The notes below the pieces were generated by a model. It made no database searches. It worked only from the letters and a program-made list of their open reading frames with translations, and had not been told where the DNA came from. A DNA stretch of 60,826 bases from positions 1-60,826 of the forward strand of contig JADZEF010000077.1 in NCBI GenBank assembly GCA_020850695.1, given 5' to 3'. Every line of letters begins with the position of its first letter. Position 1 is the first letter of the stretch. A program made the translations under genes and the position numbers. This DNA is from Planctomycetaceae bacterium (GTDB lineage Bacteria; Planctomycetota; Planctomycetia; Planctomycetales; Planctomycetaceae). Shown here in pieces: positions 7,459 to 15,924 of the stretch.

Positions 7459-8007
7459 ATGACAGTCGCCGTCCCGCACCTGGTGCTTCGCGCTCTCTCG
7501 TTCGCCGCACGGCACCATCAGCACCAGAAGCGGAAAGACGGACAGACCCCCTACATCGCACACCCCGCACGGGTGATGACGCTGGTCTCCGCGGTCTTCG
7601 GGGAGACCGACCCCGAGATCCTCGCGGCGGCTGTCCTGCACGACACGATCGAGGACACCAACGCCGATTGCGACGACATCATCCGCGAGTTCGGCGAGCG
7701 GGTCGCGACGATGGTCGTCGCCCTGACGAAGGACAAGCGGCTGGCCGAAACCGAGCGTGAGGAACGATATTTCGCTCAGGTCGTCGCCTCGGTCCCCGAG
7801 GTGAAGTTGCTGAAGATCGCCGACATTCTCGACAACCTCATCGACATCGAGACGATGCGGATCGAGAAACAGCGGTCCTCGCTCCCCAGGCAAATCGCCA
7901 AGGCACGCGACGCCCTCGCCGAGTTCGGCGCCGAGATCGCACCGCGCTGGCCGCGAGCCATCGAAGCGCTCCGCGAACAGATTGCGATTGCCGAGTCCGC
8001 CGTCTAG
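7459..8007 (+). CDS. HD-domain hydrolase, SpoT/MESH1-like
   Basis: This 182-residue protein is the single-domain HD hydrolase form of the RelA/SpoT superfamily. ALSFAARHHQHQKRKDGQTP is followed by YIAHPARV (first metal His), AAAVLHDTIEDT (the HD pair) and a later KIADILDN segment carrying the last metal Asp. The length matches small alarmone hydrolases (MESH1-like), which remove the pyrophosphate from ppGpp using Mn2+. There is no synthetase domain. It ends 14 nt before the convergent propeller gene. Family confidence is high; the substrate (ppGpp or another nucleotide) is inferred. Confidence 0.88.
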   Translation: MTVAVPHLVLRALSFAARHHQHQKRKDGQTPYIAHPARVMTLVSAVFGETDPEILAAAVLHDTIEDTNADCDDIIREFGERVATMVVALTKDKRLAETEREERYFAQVVASVPEVKLLKIADILDNLIDIETMRIEKQRSSLPRQIAKARDALAEFGAEIAPRWPRAIEALREQIAIAESAV

Positions 8008-8020
8008 CGCGGCCCCCGCA

Positions 8021-9436
8021 TCATGGCATCCGCTCGGATTCCGGGATGTGAATGACCGTCAGGGCACAGCAGTCCCACACCTTCGTGTTGCGGCTCGCGT
8101 TCCAGGTGACGTAGAGCTTGTCCCCCTTCGGATCGACCGCGGTGCTGTAGGTTCCCTTCAGCGTGCAACCATATTTTTTCGCGTATAACGGATTGAGGAA
8201 CGCGATCACCTTGCGGGTGCGGGTTTTCGTGTCGTACTGCACGACGGCCGAGTCATCCTGCTCACTGCCGCCATGGGCACCGGGCACATAGTAGAGATAT
8301 CGTCCCGTCGGATCGGCATCGAGCGAGGCGACATACGCCTGGCTGCCCACGGCCGCCTGGCCGATGTTCTCGACGGTTTCTTTCTTTGTGTCAAAGGCCC
8401 ACAGCGTGGCGTCCCCTTTGCCTTGTCCGGAAGACAAGGTGTAAACGATGCCTTGCGGGGTTTCTTCCGATGCCGCACGCAGCCCCAGCGCGACGTTGAG
8501 CTGCACCGGCGGGCCACCGGCGGCCGGATCAAACCGCATCAGCGGATCGTCGTCCTTGCTCCCCGACGAGTAGTACGTCTTGCCGGTTGACTTCGCGAAG
8601 ATGAGGTAACGGTACGGGCCGTCCGGACCGGTCTGAATCACCTTCCCGGCCTTCACGTCGTACGCGAAGAAGCGAATCCCCTTCAACTCGGCATCGGCCC
8701 CTTCCGCTGTGCCTCCATAGAAGATCAACCGCTTTGGATCGAGCACGCTCGTCGGAATCGCGTGCTTGGGCACGGGCCCGCGGACAACCACTTCCGACTC
8801 GCCCGTGGATGGGTTGCATCGCAGGACCCAGTCCCCTTCATAGTGGTATTGGTCGGTGGTCACGCGCGGCGATCCGCGATGGGTGCCGAAGTAGATCCAC
8901 CCGTCGCTTCCCATGTCGAGGCGGCTGTGGATTTTTCCGGGAACGTAGTGCCCCTCCGGCATGTTGAGGAGTTGCTTGACGTCGATCAGCTTGCGGAACG
9001 TCTTCCGCTCCGGGTCGTACTCGTAGACGAACGCGTTGCCGGCCGGAGCGAGGTGATCTCCGATCGACGCGTAGTACTTCCCGTCGACGGCCAGGCTATC
9101 CCCCCAGTTCGACCACGGGTTGCCGGGGTAGTCCTGACCGGGATAGTAGAGGAAGTCGACCGTCGGTGCGGTCCGCGCGACCTTCACGTCGTCCTTGAGC
9201 GTGCTGGCCGGCTTGAGAAACTCGTCGCTGGTGTCAGTCGCGGTAGCCTTCCCGCCCGGAAGCACGGGAGGGAACACCGGAGGTTCGGGCTTCGCGGCTT
9301 TTGGCTTCTCCTTTGCCGCGGCAGCCGGCTTCTTGGCCGTTTTCTTTTCCGGTGCTTTGCTCTTTTCCTCGGCGGAGGCTTTCGGCAGCGTGAACGACGC
9401 GGCAAGCAGAGAGGCGAACAGCAGGACGCGCACCAT
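8021..9436 (-). CDS. Secreted beta-propeller-like protein (paralogue 1)
   Basis: A 471-residue exported protein. The signal peptide covers about residues 1-22 (VRVLLFASLLAASFTLPKASA). A Lys/Ala/Pro-rich linker follows (about 23-55), then repeated propeller blades with motifs such as LDMGSDGWIYFGTHRGSP, SVLDPKRLIFYGGTA and DPTGRYLYYVPGAHGG. It shares long blocks with the protein at 19493-20869, for example APTVDF/PPTVDF, YPGNPWS, DHLAP, VLDPKR and YYVPGAHGG, so the two are paralogues 11 kb apart. No catalytic motif is recognisable. Its function is unknown; a periplasmic sensor or binding propeller is likely. Convergent with the HD hydrolase. Confidence 0.85.
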   Translation of the reverse strand: MVRVLLFASLLAASFTLPKASAEEKSKAPEKKTAKKPAAAAKEKPKAAKPEPPVFPPVLPGGKATATDTSDEFLKPASTLKDDVKVARTAPTVDFLYYPGQDYPGNPWSNWGDSLAVDGKYYASIGDHLAPAGNAFVYEYDPERKTFRKLIDVKQLLNMPEGHYVPGKIHSRLDMGSDGWIYFGTHRGSPRVTTDQYHYEGDWVLRCNPSTGESEVVVRGPVPKHAIPTSVLDPKRLIFYGGTAEGADAELKGIRFFAYDVKAGKVIQTGPDGPYRYLIFAKSTGKTYYSSGSKDDDPLMRFDPAAGGPPVQLNVALGLRAASEETPQGIVYTLSSGQGKGDATLWAFDTKKETVENIGQAAVGSQAYVASLDADPTGRYLYYVPGAHGGSEQDDSAVVQYDTKTRTRKVIAFLNPLYAKKYGCTLKGTYSTAVDPKGDKLYVTWNASRNTKVWDCCALTVIHIPESERMP

Positions 9437-9483
9437 GAGGAGCCTCAGTGTCGACCAGGTAACGGCGGGCCAGCGTGACGCAG

Positions 9484-9510
9484 GACAGGAAGCGCAGTCC
9501 GCTTCCTGTC
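9484..9510. repeat. Perfect 11-bp hairpin between co-directional genes
   Basis: GACAGGAAGCG (9484-9494) and CGCTTCCTGTC (9500-9510) pair perfectly around CAGTC. It lies between the HTTM gene (stop 9542) and the propeller gene (start 9436), both minus strand. No T tract follows, so it may be a Rho-dependent end, an mRNA-stabilising structure or a protein site. Confidence 0.55.
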
Positions 9511-9541
9511 ACCGGTGTCATACCCCGACCTGTGTCGACGT

Positions 9542-11200
9542 TCAACGGGTCGAGGCCGTTTCCGCCGGTTCCTGGTTCTCGCTCAATTCGGCTTCTCTGG
9601 CCGGAGGCATCTCGCGAGGGATCTGATAGCGAGCGAGAAGCTTCACTTCAGGCTCAGCGCCCCGGGTTCCGCGATCGGTCGGAACCGACGTCGTCCAGAC
9701 TTCCGCCGACCGCACTGTCGCCGGCACCACCACGCCGCGACGCAGCGCGTCGTCCGCGAAAAACCGGCAGATCCGCAATCGCAGTTCATCCCCTTCCGAG
9801 CGGCGGTCCGGCTGCGTGAGTTGAGCGGCCCGCAACATGAAGGCCTTCCACACAAACGAACGCCGTCCCGCCGGCGCGTGACTTGCCAGCGCGGGATTCT
9901 CGAGGCTCGACCAGGCAGAGAATGGCAACGGATTGTCCTCCGAGTCGAGCAGCACGACATTCAACTGAATATCTAAATGGGGAGCATCCGGTCCGAACAT
10001 GTGCCAGCGCTGCGACGCGGCCGCAAACTGCCACGGCCATTCGAGCGGCGGCACGTGAAATTTCCATCCCTGGGGGCCGAAGGTGTAATTCCAGTTCATG
10101 AGCACCAGCCCGGCGAGAAACCAGGTCGCGAACTTTTCCCGAAGGTTGAATTCCGATCGCGGCGATGCGAAAGCAGGTTGGAAGGAGTCGATCTTTGCGT
10201 GCCGGCGGAGGACTTTGGCGAACGCGCGTTCCAGCCAGCGCCAGTCGTCCGGCGACAGCAGAAGCGGCGTGAGGGCCATCATGGTCGCCGAGAACAGACC
10301 CGCATCGAGCGCCAGTGAAATGCCGCCATGCAGCGCGACGATCGAAGCGATGGCCGCCCTCCGGCCCCAGGGCTGCCCCCAGGGCGAGAGGATCATCAGC
10401 GGGAGCGCATACTCGAGGAGCAGCACGCCTCGGGAGGCGACGTGCAGGCACCCGGCGGGAAGCATTTCAAACAGGGCGGCCCCCGGCCGCCGGAACGTTT
10501 CCATCTTCAGCACGCGAGCGACGGCCGTCCCTTCCGCCCACCACGACGGGCCGGACTTCAGCCAGGCGGTGGCGAGGTAGACGAACGCGATCTGTGCGAA
10601 GACTCCGAGCACCGCGATTGAGGCCCAGGTCGAGTCATCCCGCTCGGGACGGCGCAAGGAAACGTCACACATCCCTGCCTGGCATGTGTCCGCTCGCCCC
10701 CGCGCTGCCGCAATCCGCGCATCGACAGAGAACCGTGCCCCGAGCGGAAGCAAAGGAGCCCACAGCAGCATCGACGCGAGGACCTCGTCGGCCCCGATCA
10801 GCAGGAGCGGATTGCGGTGGGCGACGGCGCTGAACGCAAAGAGGCTCAGGGCGGCCATTGTCCGCGATTGCCAGCCGATCAGCAGGAGGATGTGGACGGC
10901 GACCGTCGATGCGGCGAATAGCGGGACACCCCAGCGCGTCGTCTCCAGCCACGTGAGCAGCGACGGCCAGCGAGGAATCTCGCGGATGCGGGAGAGGAAT
11001 TCTCCGGAAACGGGACCCGCATTCGAGCAGAGGTCGGCGAAGACTTCCCAGCGCCCCCAGCCCTGCCCTAAGAGGATGAGTGCGAGAGTGATGCGGAAGA
11101 GGCCGATCGAGCGCAGATCCGTCGTCACGAGGGGAGACCACCACTCGGGACGCGGGAGTGCAGAGACCGCTTCGGGAACGCGTGGGCCTTCCATAGCCAC
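9542..11200 (-). CDS. HTTM-domain integral membrane protein
   Basis: This 552-residue membrane protein has the HTTM (vitamin K carboxylase-like) layout. The opening signature is RSIGLFRITLALILL, about eight further hydrophobic helices follow, and the characteristic AFVYLATAWLKSGPSWWAEG and VLLLEYALPLMIL segments are present. The C-terminal third (after WNYTFGPQGWKFHVPP) is soluble and includes QRWHMFGPDAPHLDIQLNV. Planctomycetes carry many HTTM proteins; most have no known substrate, and I see no evidence that this one is a true gamma-carboxylase. ATG at 11200 or at 11194 (MEGPR) could start it. It stands alone between two intergenic gaps. Confidence 0.85.
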   Translation of the reverse strand: MAMEGPRVPEAVSALPRPEWWSPLVTTDLRSIGLFRITLALILLGQGWGRWEVFADLCSNAGPVSGEFLSRIREIPRWPSLLTWLETTRWGVPLFAASTVAVHILLLIGWQSRTMAALSLFAFSAVAHRNPLLLIGADEVLASMLLWAPLLPLGARFSVDARIAAARGRADTCQAGMCDVSLRRPERDDSTWASIAVLGVFAQIAFVYLATAWLKSGPSWWAEGTAVARVLKMETFRRPGAALFEMLPAGCLHVASRGVLLLEYALPLMILSPWGQPWGRRAAIASIVALHGGISLALDAGLFSATMMALTPLLLSPDDWRWLERAFAKVLRRHAKIDSFQPAFASPRSEFNLREKFATWFLAGLVLMNWNYTFGPQGWKFHVPPLEWPWQFAAASQRWHMFGPDAPHLDIQLNVVLLDSEDNPLPFSAWSSLENPALASHAPAGRRSFVWKAFMLRAAQLTQPDRRSEGDELRLRICRFFADDALRRGVVVPATVRSAEVWTTSVPTDRGTRGAEPEVKLLARYQIPREMPPAREAELSENQEPAETASTR

Positions 11201-11289
11201 TGCTCCGGTTCGACACAGACGGACTTCCAGGGACGAGCCCGCGAAATCTATCAGCGAACGTCTCGGCGTCCCATGTCAATCTGGGGCAA

Positions 11290-12501
11290 TCAGGGGGACA
11301 GCAGGTGGCAGTAGGCCTCCGTGGCATCCCCCTTCAGCGGAACGCAGGCGATCTCCGCGAGGGCACCGACCGCAATCGCTCCAGACTCTTTCATCCCAAG
11401 AGCCCTTGCCCCGGCGCCCGTCGCCATTTCAAGGAGCTTGTCCGGCGGAAAGTCAGTGACTTTGCGTCGCAGGAACATCACTTCGCCCCACAGGCTCAAA
11501 TCGGGGTTGGAGGCCCGGCTATCCGTGCCGAGGGCCACGGGAATTCCGCGCCGCAGCATCTCCCGCCAGGGGTGAGGCGAATGTCCAAAGTACGCGTGGG
11601 TGCGCGGGCAGTAGACGACCGTCACCTGAGGCTGGCCGGCGAGAAACTCGATCTCGTCCGCTGCGAGGTAGTTCCCATGAACGACCAGTGACCGCGGCGC
11701 GCGGGCAAGGATCCGGAGGTAGTCGAGCGGTCGCGATCCGCGTGCAAGAACGTCGTCGCGCCAGATTCCAAACGATTCCAGCAGGCGCCGAAACGTTCCC
11801 GTCCCCTGCGACAAGAGTTCGAGCTCGTCTCGGGTTTCGGCAAGATGCATGGCCACCGGCGCCGATTCCGCAATCGCCAATTCCACGAGACGCTCGAAGA
11901 GCCGTGGATGGACGCTATACGGCGCATGAGGGCTCAGTCCGCCCGACAGCGCTGGATTCTGAAGCTCGCGGGCTGCCTCCAGGTGGTGACGGGCAACCTC
12001 CCACTGTGCATCGATCCGGTCGGGCGAGAACCCAAGCAATTCGCGGAACACGACGCCGCGAAAGCCGCACCGTGCGGCGGCTCCGAAGATGAGATCATCG
12101 GTGGCGATCTCTCCCAGCGCCGTCACGCCGTTCGCGACGCTCTCGCCCCATCCCGTCGAGACCAGCTCAGCGATGCCGAGCGTGCGAGTGTTGCGGTGGG
12201 TGACGACCGACTGGATCCAGTCGGGAAAGGGAGCCGCCGGACCAAGGGGAGCGGCGAGGCCGCTGAATTCGAGATGCGTGTGGGCGTTGACCAGCCCGGG
12301 GATGAGGGCCGTATTGCAGAGATCAATGGCCCGCGGCTCGTGACGGGTGTGAATCGCAGCGACACGTCCGCCAACGATCTCGATCGTCGCCGATTCGAGT
12401 GGCGGACTCGTGACCGGAAAGATCCAGCGGGCCCGATAACGAATCGTTCCCTCAGTGAATGGGATGCGGAGGAGCGACGGCGCGGGAGACGGACCGCTCA
12501 T
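11290..12501 (-). CDS. Amidohydrolase, cytosine-deaminase/TRZ-ATZ type
   Basis: A 403-residue metal-dependent amidohydrolase. The metal motif is NAHTHLEFSG (about residue 85). SPHAPYSVH is the substrate His region, AMHLAET holds the third metal His, VHGNY a further His, and GTDSRASNPDLS the metal Asp. The pattern fits the deaminase subgroup (guanine/cytosine/aminodeoxyfutalosine deaminases). Planctomycetes use the futalosine route to menaquinone, so aminodeoxyfutalosine deaminase is one possibility, but nothing here proves it. Its ATG overlaps the stop of the upstream amidohydrolase by 4 nt (12498-12501), so the two genes form an operon. Confidence 0.85.
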   Translation of the reverse strand: MSGPSPAPSLLRIPFTEGTIRYRARWIFPVTSPPLESATIEIVGGRVAAIHTRHEPRAIDLCNTALIPGLVNAHTHLEFSGLAAPLGPAAPFPDWIQSVVTHRNTRTLGIAELVSTGWGESVANGVTALGEIATDDLIFGAAARCGFRGVVFRELLGFSPDRIDAQWEVARHHLEAARELQNPALSGGLSPHAPYSVHPRLFERLVELAIAESAPVAMHLAETRDELELLSQGTGTFRRLLESFGIWRDDVLARGSRPLDYLRILARAPRSLVVHGNYLAADEIEFLAGQPQVTVVYCPRTHAYFGHSPHPWREMLRRGIPVALGTDSRASNPDLSLWGEVMFLRRKVTDFPPDKLLEMATGAGARALGMKESGAIAVGALAEIACVPLKGDATEAYCHLLSP

Positions 12502-14093
12502 GGCATCGACGGCCTGGCCGTCTTGACCAGCGCCCGCCCGGCCAGCGCTCCCGTCGGCTGTCCCTGGTAGACGGCGGGCGTGCCGTTCACGAAGACATAC
12601 CGCAGTCCGCGGCTATAGCGGTGGGGATCGGCGAAAGTCGCTTCGTCGCGGAACGATTTCGGGTCGAAGACGGCGATGTCCGCGAAGAATCCGGCCTTCA
12701 GATAACCGCGTTCCGGCAAGCCCAGAATATCGGCTGGAAGACCGCTGGCGCTGCGGATGGCCTGGGCCGGCGGCAGTGTCTTTTCCTCGATCGAATAGAG
12801 TCCAATCTTCCGCGAGAAGGTGCCATAGCTGCGGGGGTGGGGACGATCGGCATTGGGAATATAGGCTCGGCCGTCGGACGCCGTCGCCACCCACGGAAGC
12901 CGCATCGCAAAGCGGACGTCGTCTTCGTCCATATTGAAATTGACGACGGCCGCTCCACCGCTTCGGGTGATCGTCAAGGCCGCATCGAGAGGCGTCACGC
13001 CTTCGCTCTCTGCGATCTCGTGCAGGTTCTTTCCCACCCATGCCTGCTTGGGCGCATAGCGGGCCAGCACAATCCGCTTTCCCTCGTCGGCGAGTTCAAG
13101 GCTCCGCTGCATCTCGCCCCGAATCCGCTTCCCCGTCTCCTCGTTCTGCAGACGCTTGAGAAGTTCGGGCTGTCCCCCCGCGCGGGCCCACGTCGGAATC
13201 AGCGTCGCTTCCAGCGATGTGCTGGAAGCGATGTAGGGATACTGGTCGGCGGTCACTTTCTGCCCCTGGTTGCGGGCCGCTTCGATCTGCTCGACCGCCT
13301 GGCGGATCAAACCCCACGCGTCACGGCCGCTCGCTTTGAAATGCGAGACGTGCACGGGCAGCCCCGCATCCTTTCCGATCTTGAGAGCCTCCCCCACGGA
13401 CGCCAGCAGGTTGACCCCTTCACCGCGGATGTGGCTGGCGTAAATCCCTCCGTGCGCTGCGACCACCTTGGCGATCGACGTGATTTCGCCGGTGTCGGCG
13501 TAAGAGCTTGGTACGTAAATCAGCCCTGTCGACATGCCCCAGACGCCGTCCCGCATCGCCGCTTCGGCCAACTCGCGCATGCGGGCGAGTTCTTCGGGTG
13601 TCGGCGCGCGGTTGGCCGTCCCCATGACGGCATCCCGAAGCGAACCTTGCGGAAGGAGGTGGGCCACGTTGGTCCCCGCTCCGGCCGCGTCGATCTTACG
13701 ATGGTATTCCCCCGCGTTGACCGGACCCGACCCGCAGTTTCCAGTCACGACGGTCGTGCAGCCCTGCATCAGAAAGTTGACGTTGCCCCGGGTGAGCGGA
13801 TCGACCACCTGGCTGTCGCTGTGGTTGTGCAGGTCGATAAACCCCGGGGTGATGACAAGCCCCCCGCAATCCAGAGTGAGATCGGCCGATCCGAGGGGGA
13901 ACGTGCCGACCGCGACGATGCGGCCTTTGGCAATGGCCACGTCGCCCACGACCGGATCGCCTCCTGTTCCGTCGTAAAGCGTCCCCCCTTTGAGCAGGAC
14001 GGTGGCATGGACTGGTTCGTCTCCCGCGGCGAACGCTGTTGCCCACAGGGTGGAAGCCACGAACGCCACCCATCCATACGACGCAATCTTCAT
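12498..14093 (-). CDS. Secreted N-acyl-D-amino-acid deacylase-like amidohydrolase
   Basis: A 531-residue exported amidohydrolase of the D-aminoacylase family. The signal peptide is about residues 1-24 (MKIASYGWVAFVASTLWATA). The metal motif is GFIDLHNHSD (about 75-85), followed by GNCGSG, ASHIRGEG, HVSHFKASG and the late Asp region VATASDGRAY, all in family order. D-aminoacylases release D-amino acids from N-acyl derivatives, suggesting a role in peptidoglycan or amino-sugar peptide turnover. I chose MKIAS because an upstream extension to 14465 has no sensible sequence and the signal peptide begins here. It overlaps and probably is co-transcribed with the downstream deaminase-like gene. Confidence 0.88.
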   Translation of the reverse strand: MKIASYGWVAFVASTLWATAFAAGDEPVHATVLLKGGTLYDGTGGDPVVGDVAIAKGRIVAVGTFPLGSADLTLDCGGLVITPGFIDLHNHSDSQVVDPLTRGNVNFLMQGCTTVVTGNCGSGPVNAGEYHRKIDAAGAGTNVAHLLPQGSLRDAVMGTANRAPTPEELARMRELAEAAMRDGVWGMSTGLIYVPSSYADTGEITSIAKVVAAHGGIYASHIRGEGVNLLASVGEALKIGKDAGLPVHVSHFKASGRDAWGLIRQAVEQIEAARNQGQKVTADQYPYIASSTSLEATLIPTWARAGGQPELLKRLQNEETGKRIRGEMQRSLELADEGKRIVLARYAPKQAWVGKNLHEIAESEGVTPLDAALTITRSGGAAVVNFNMDEDDVRFAMRLPWVATASDGRAYIPNADRPHPRSYGTFSRKIGLYSIEEKTLPPAQAIRSASGLPADILGLPERGYLKAGFFADIAVFDPKSFRDEATFADPHRYSRGLRYVFVNGTPAVYQGQPTGALAGRALVKTARPSMP

Positions 14094-14281
14094 GGCACGG
14101 CCACCAATTGGGTTGTTCTCAAATCGAAATGCGGAGTCTTCTGGCGAGGGTCGCCCGAGTCCAGTAGCCCCGGCGGGTGCATCGTCAACGGTTGGAGTTG
14201 GGGATCGCTCCCCGGCGTTCCGGGCGTTCTCAAGGCCACAGATCCGGCCACCCGACTCCAGTTCCTCGCAGGGAAAAGATG

Positions 14282-14515
14282 CTAGCGCTTTTTCTTTGCC
14301 GCCTTCTTTTTCGAGGATTGGGCCGCCTGGGCCTTCGCCTTGCCGGCCGAAGCGGTCTTCTTCGCAGGCTTTTTCGAGGCCGATTTCTTCGCCGACCTGC
14401 TCCCGGAAGGAAGAGCCGGCGCGCCGCTTTCTCCGGACTTGTCTCCTGAGAAGATGCGGTCCCATCCCGAGGAGAACTTCTTGGTGGATCCGGTGTGGAC
14501 GGTGTAGCCAGTCAT
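14282..14515 (-). CDS. Small basic protein with Lys/Ala-rich tail
   Basis: A 77-residue protein with two parts: a conserved-looking head, MTGYTVHTGSTKKFSSGWDR (residues 1-20) followed by IFSG, and a histone H1-like tail of SAKK, KKPAKK and KAKAQAAQ repeats ending KKKAAKKKR. I recognise the head as typical of a small planctomycete protein without assigned function. The tail suggests binding to nucleic acid or another acidic surface. I chose the Met at 14515 rather than 14539 because MTGYTVHTG begins the ordered part. It lies 188 bp upstream of the deacylase gene on the same strand. Confidence 0.7.
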   Translation of the reverse strand: MTGYTVHTGSTKKFSSGWDRIFSGDKSGESGAPALPSGSRSAKKSASKKPAKKTASAGKAKAQAAQSSKKKAAKKKR

Positions 14516-14944
14516 CGCGACATCAGCTCCTGATCGCATTAGCAGGCTCGTCTCCGAGCCTTACTGTGTCTCTGCCGGCGCGACGATCCGCGTGGAAACG
14601 TCGTGAGTCCCGGTTCTGATCCGCAGTGCGACATTCTGCCGAGAATGCGCTCGCGTGCAAACTCCTGGCGCCGTGATCCTCAGGGAAGGCGGACAAGAAT
14701 AACACCCTTCAATCCTCCCGGAGAATTCGGTCCGACTTCACTGCCGCCAACGAGTACAGACGTTCCCGTTGCGTGCCGAATGAATTTCAGGAGTTCCAGA
14801 GTTTCGACTTCGTACCGGACCGTATACATTTCGAGGCCTGCCGTTAAACTGGCGATTCTTGAGCGACTTTTCTCCGATACCGAAGCCTGTTTCTCACGGG
14901 TATTCACCGCGAATCATCTCCGATTCGATCTCCGGACAGGATCT
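14516..14944. other. Divergent intergenic region
   Basis: This is 429 bp between divergent genes. I see no gene. A -10-like TATACA at 14823-14828 faces the plus-strand gene, without a convincing -35. Two promoters should lie here, but nothing else stands out. Confidence 0.4.
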
Positions 14945-15229
14945 ATGGCGAAGAAGAAGGCGGTTCGCGGACCAGGAGCGGGGACGAAGATCCGCGTCCG
15001 CGACGGCATTTCGATTCCCGAATTCCCTGACGTCGCCTGCGGCGGCTGGACGGGGATGGTGGTGGACGTCTCGGGAAAGGAAAACCCGCAGTATGTCATC
15101 GAGTGGGACGGCGACGCGCTTCAGAAGATGCCCAAGGCCTACATCGATGAGTGCGAACAGAAGAATCTGCTTTACACAATGGCTTGCCTGCCGGCCGATT
15201 CGCTGGAATTTCTGACTCCGGCGGAATAG
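14945..15229 (+). CDS. Small SH3/KOW-like protein, unknown function
   Basis: A 94-residue protein, MAKKKAVRGPGAGTKIRVRD followed by GISIPEFPDVACGGWTGMV, then VIEWDGDALQKMPKAYIDEC. The GTKIRVRDG...GWTGMVVDVSG pattern resembles small SH3-like barrels of the KOW/DUF4926 kind, which often bind RNA, DNA or protein. There is no signal peptide. The longer frame upstream (to 14603) has no protein character, so the ATG at 14945 is preferred. It is convergent with cmk, with 28 bp between the stops. I do not know a specific function. Confidence 0.7.
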   Translation: MAKKKAVRGPGAGTKIRVRDGISIPEFPDVACGGWTGMVVDVSGKENPQYVIEWDGDALQKMPKAYIDECEQKNLLYTMACLPADSLEFLTPAE

Positions 15230-15257
15230 GTGCCGTCAGCGTGCGCGGGAGACGCTC

Positions 15258-15917
15258 TTACGCCGAGGTCGATTGCCGGGCCCGTACGGTCGATTCCATG
15301 ACAGCGACGACTTCGTCGGGATCGAGCATCGACGTGTCCAGGTGGATCGCGTCCTCGGCCGCGCGAAGCGGCGCGACGTCGCGCGATGCATCTCGCTGGT
15401 CCCGGTCGAGAATCTGGGCGAGGATTTCGTCGAACGAGTGCGTTGTCCCCTTCCGCTCGAGTTCGCGTTGACGGCGGCGGGCCCGTTCGTCCGGGGCGGC
15501 GGTGAGGAAGAACTTGCACTCGGCTTGCGGGAAGACGATGGTCCCCTGGTCTCGCCCCTCGGTGACGATGTCGAGTCCATCGGCCGTCTGCCGCTGCAAC
15601 TCGACCATCGCGTCGCGCACTCCCGCGATGACCGCGACTCGCGATGCCGCCACCGACGCTTCCGCCGTGCGGATGGCTTCGCTGACGTCCTGGCCATCGA
15701 GCAGGATGTGCCCCTCCTGAAGCGTCAGCCGGACACGCCGGGCGACTTCGACCGCCGCCGGACGATCTTCCGGGTCGACGCCGGCCCGCACGCAGGCGAG
15801 GGCCACGGCCCGGTACATCGCTCCCGTGTCGAGAAACCGGAAGCCCAGGCGCTCGGCCAGCCGCCGGGCCGCGGTGCTCTTTCCCGACCCGGCCGGACCA
15901 TCAATCGTCACGATCAT
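15258..15917 (-). CDS. cmk: Cytidylate kinase
   Basis: A 219-residue CMP/dCMP kinase that makes CDP or dCDP for nucleotide synthesis. Features are the P-loop GPAGSGKST (7-15), LDTGAMYRAVAL, the nucleotide-binding TEGRDQGTIVFPQA, and the lid region RARRRQRELERKG. One small departure is GRDQGT where most Cmk proteins read GRDIGT/GRDMGT. The length is normal for the short (non-fused) bacterial form. It follows threonine synthase by 7 nt on the same strand, so the two are likely co-transcribed. Confidence 0.96.
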   Translation of the reverse strand: MIVTIDGPAGSGKSTAARRLAERLGFRFLDTGAMYRAVALACVRAGVDPEDRPAAVEVARRVRLTLQEGHILLDGQDVSEAIRTAEASVAASRVAVIAGVRDAMVELQRQTADGLDIVTEGRDQGTIVFPQAECKFFLTAAPDERARRRQRELERKGTTHSFDEILAQILDRDQRDASRDVAPLRAAEDAIHLDTSMLDPDEVVAVMESTVRARQSTSA

Positions 15918-15924
15918 GAAGAGG

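Noticed and set aside
12459..14285. 608-residue plus-strand ORF over the amidohydrolase pair
   Set aside because: The minus strand encodes two clear amidohydrolases with metal motifs; the plus frame is an Arg/Asp/Gly-rich shadow.
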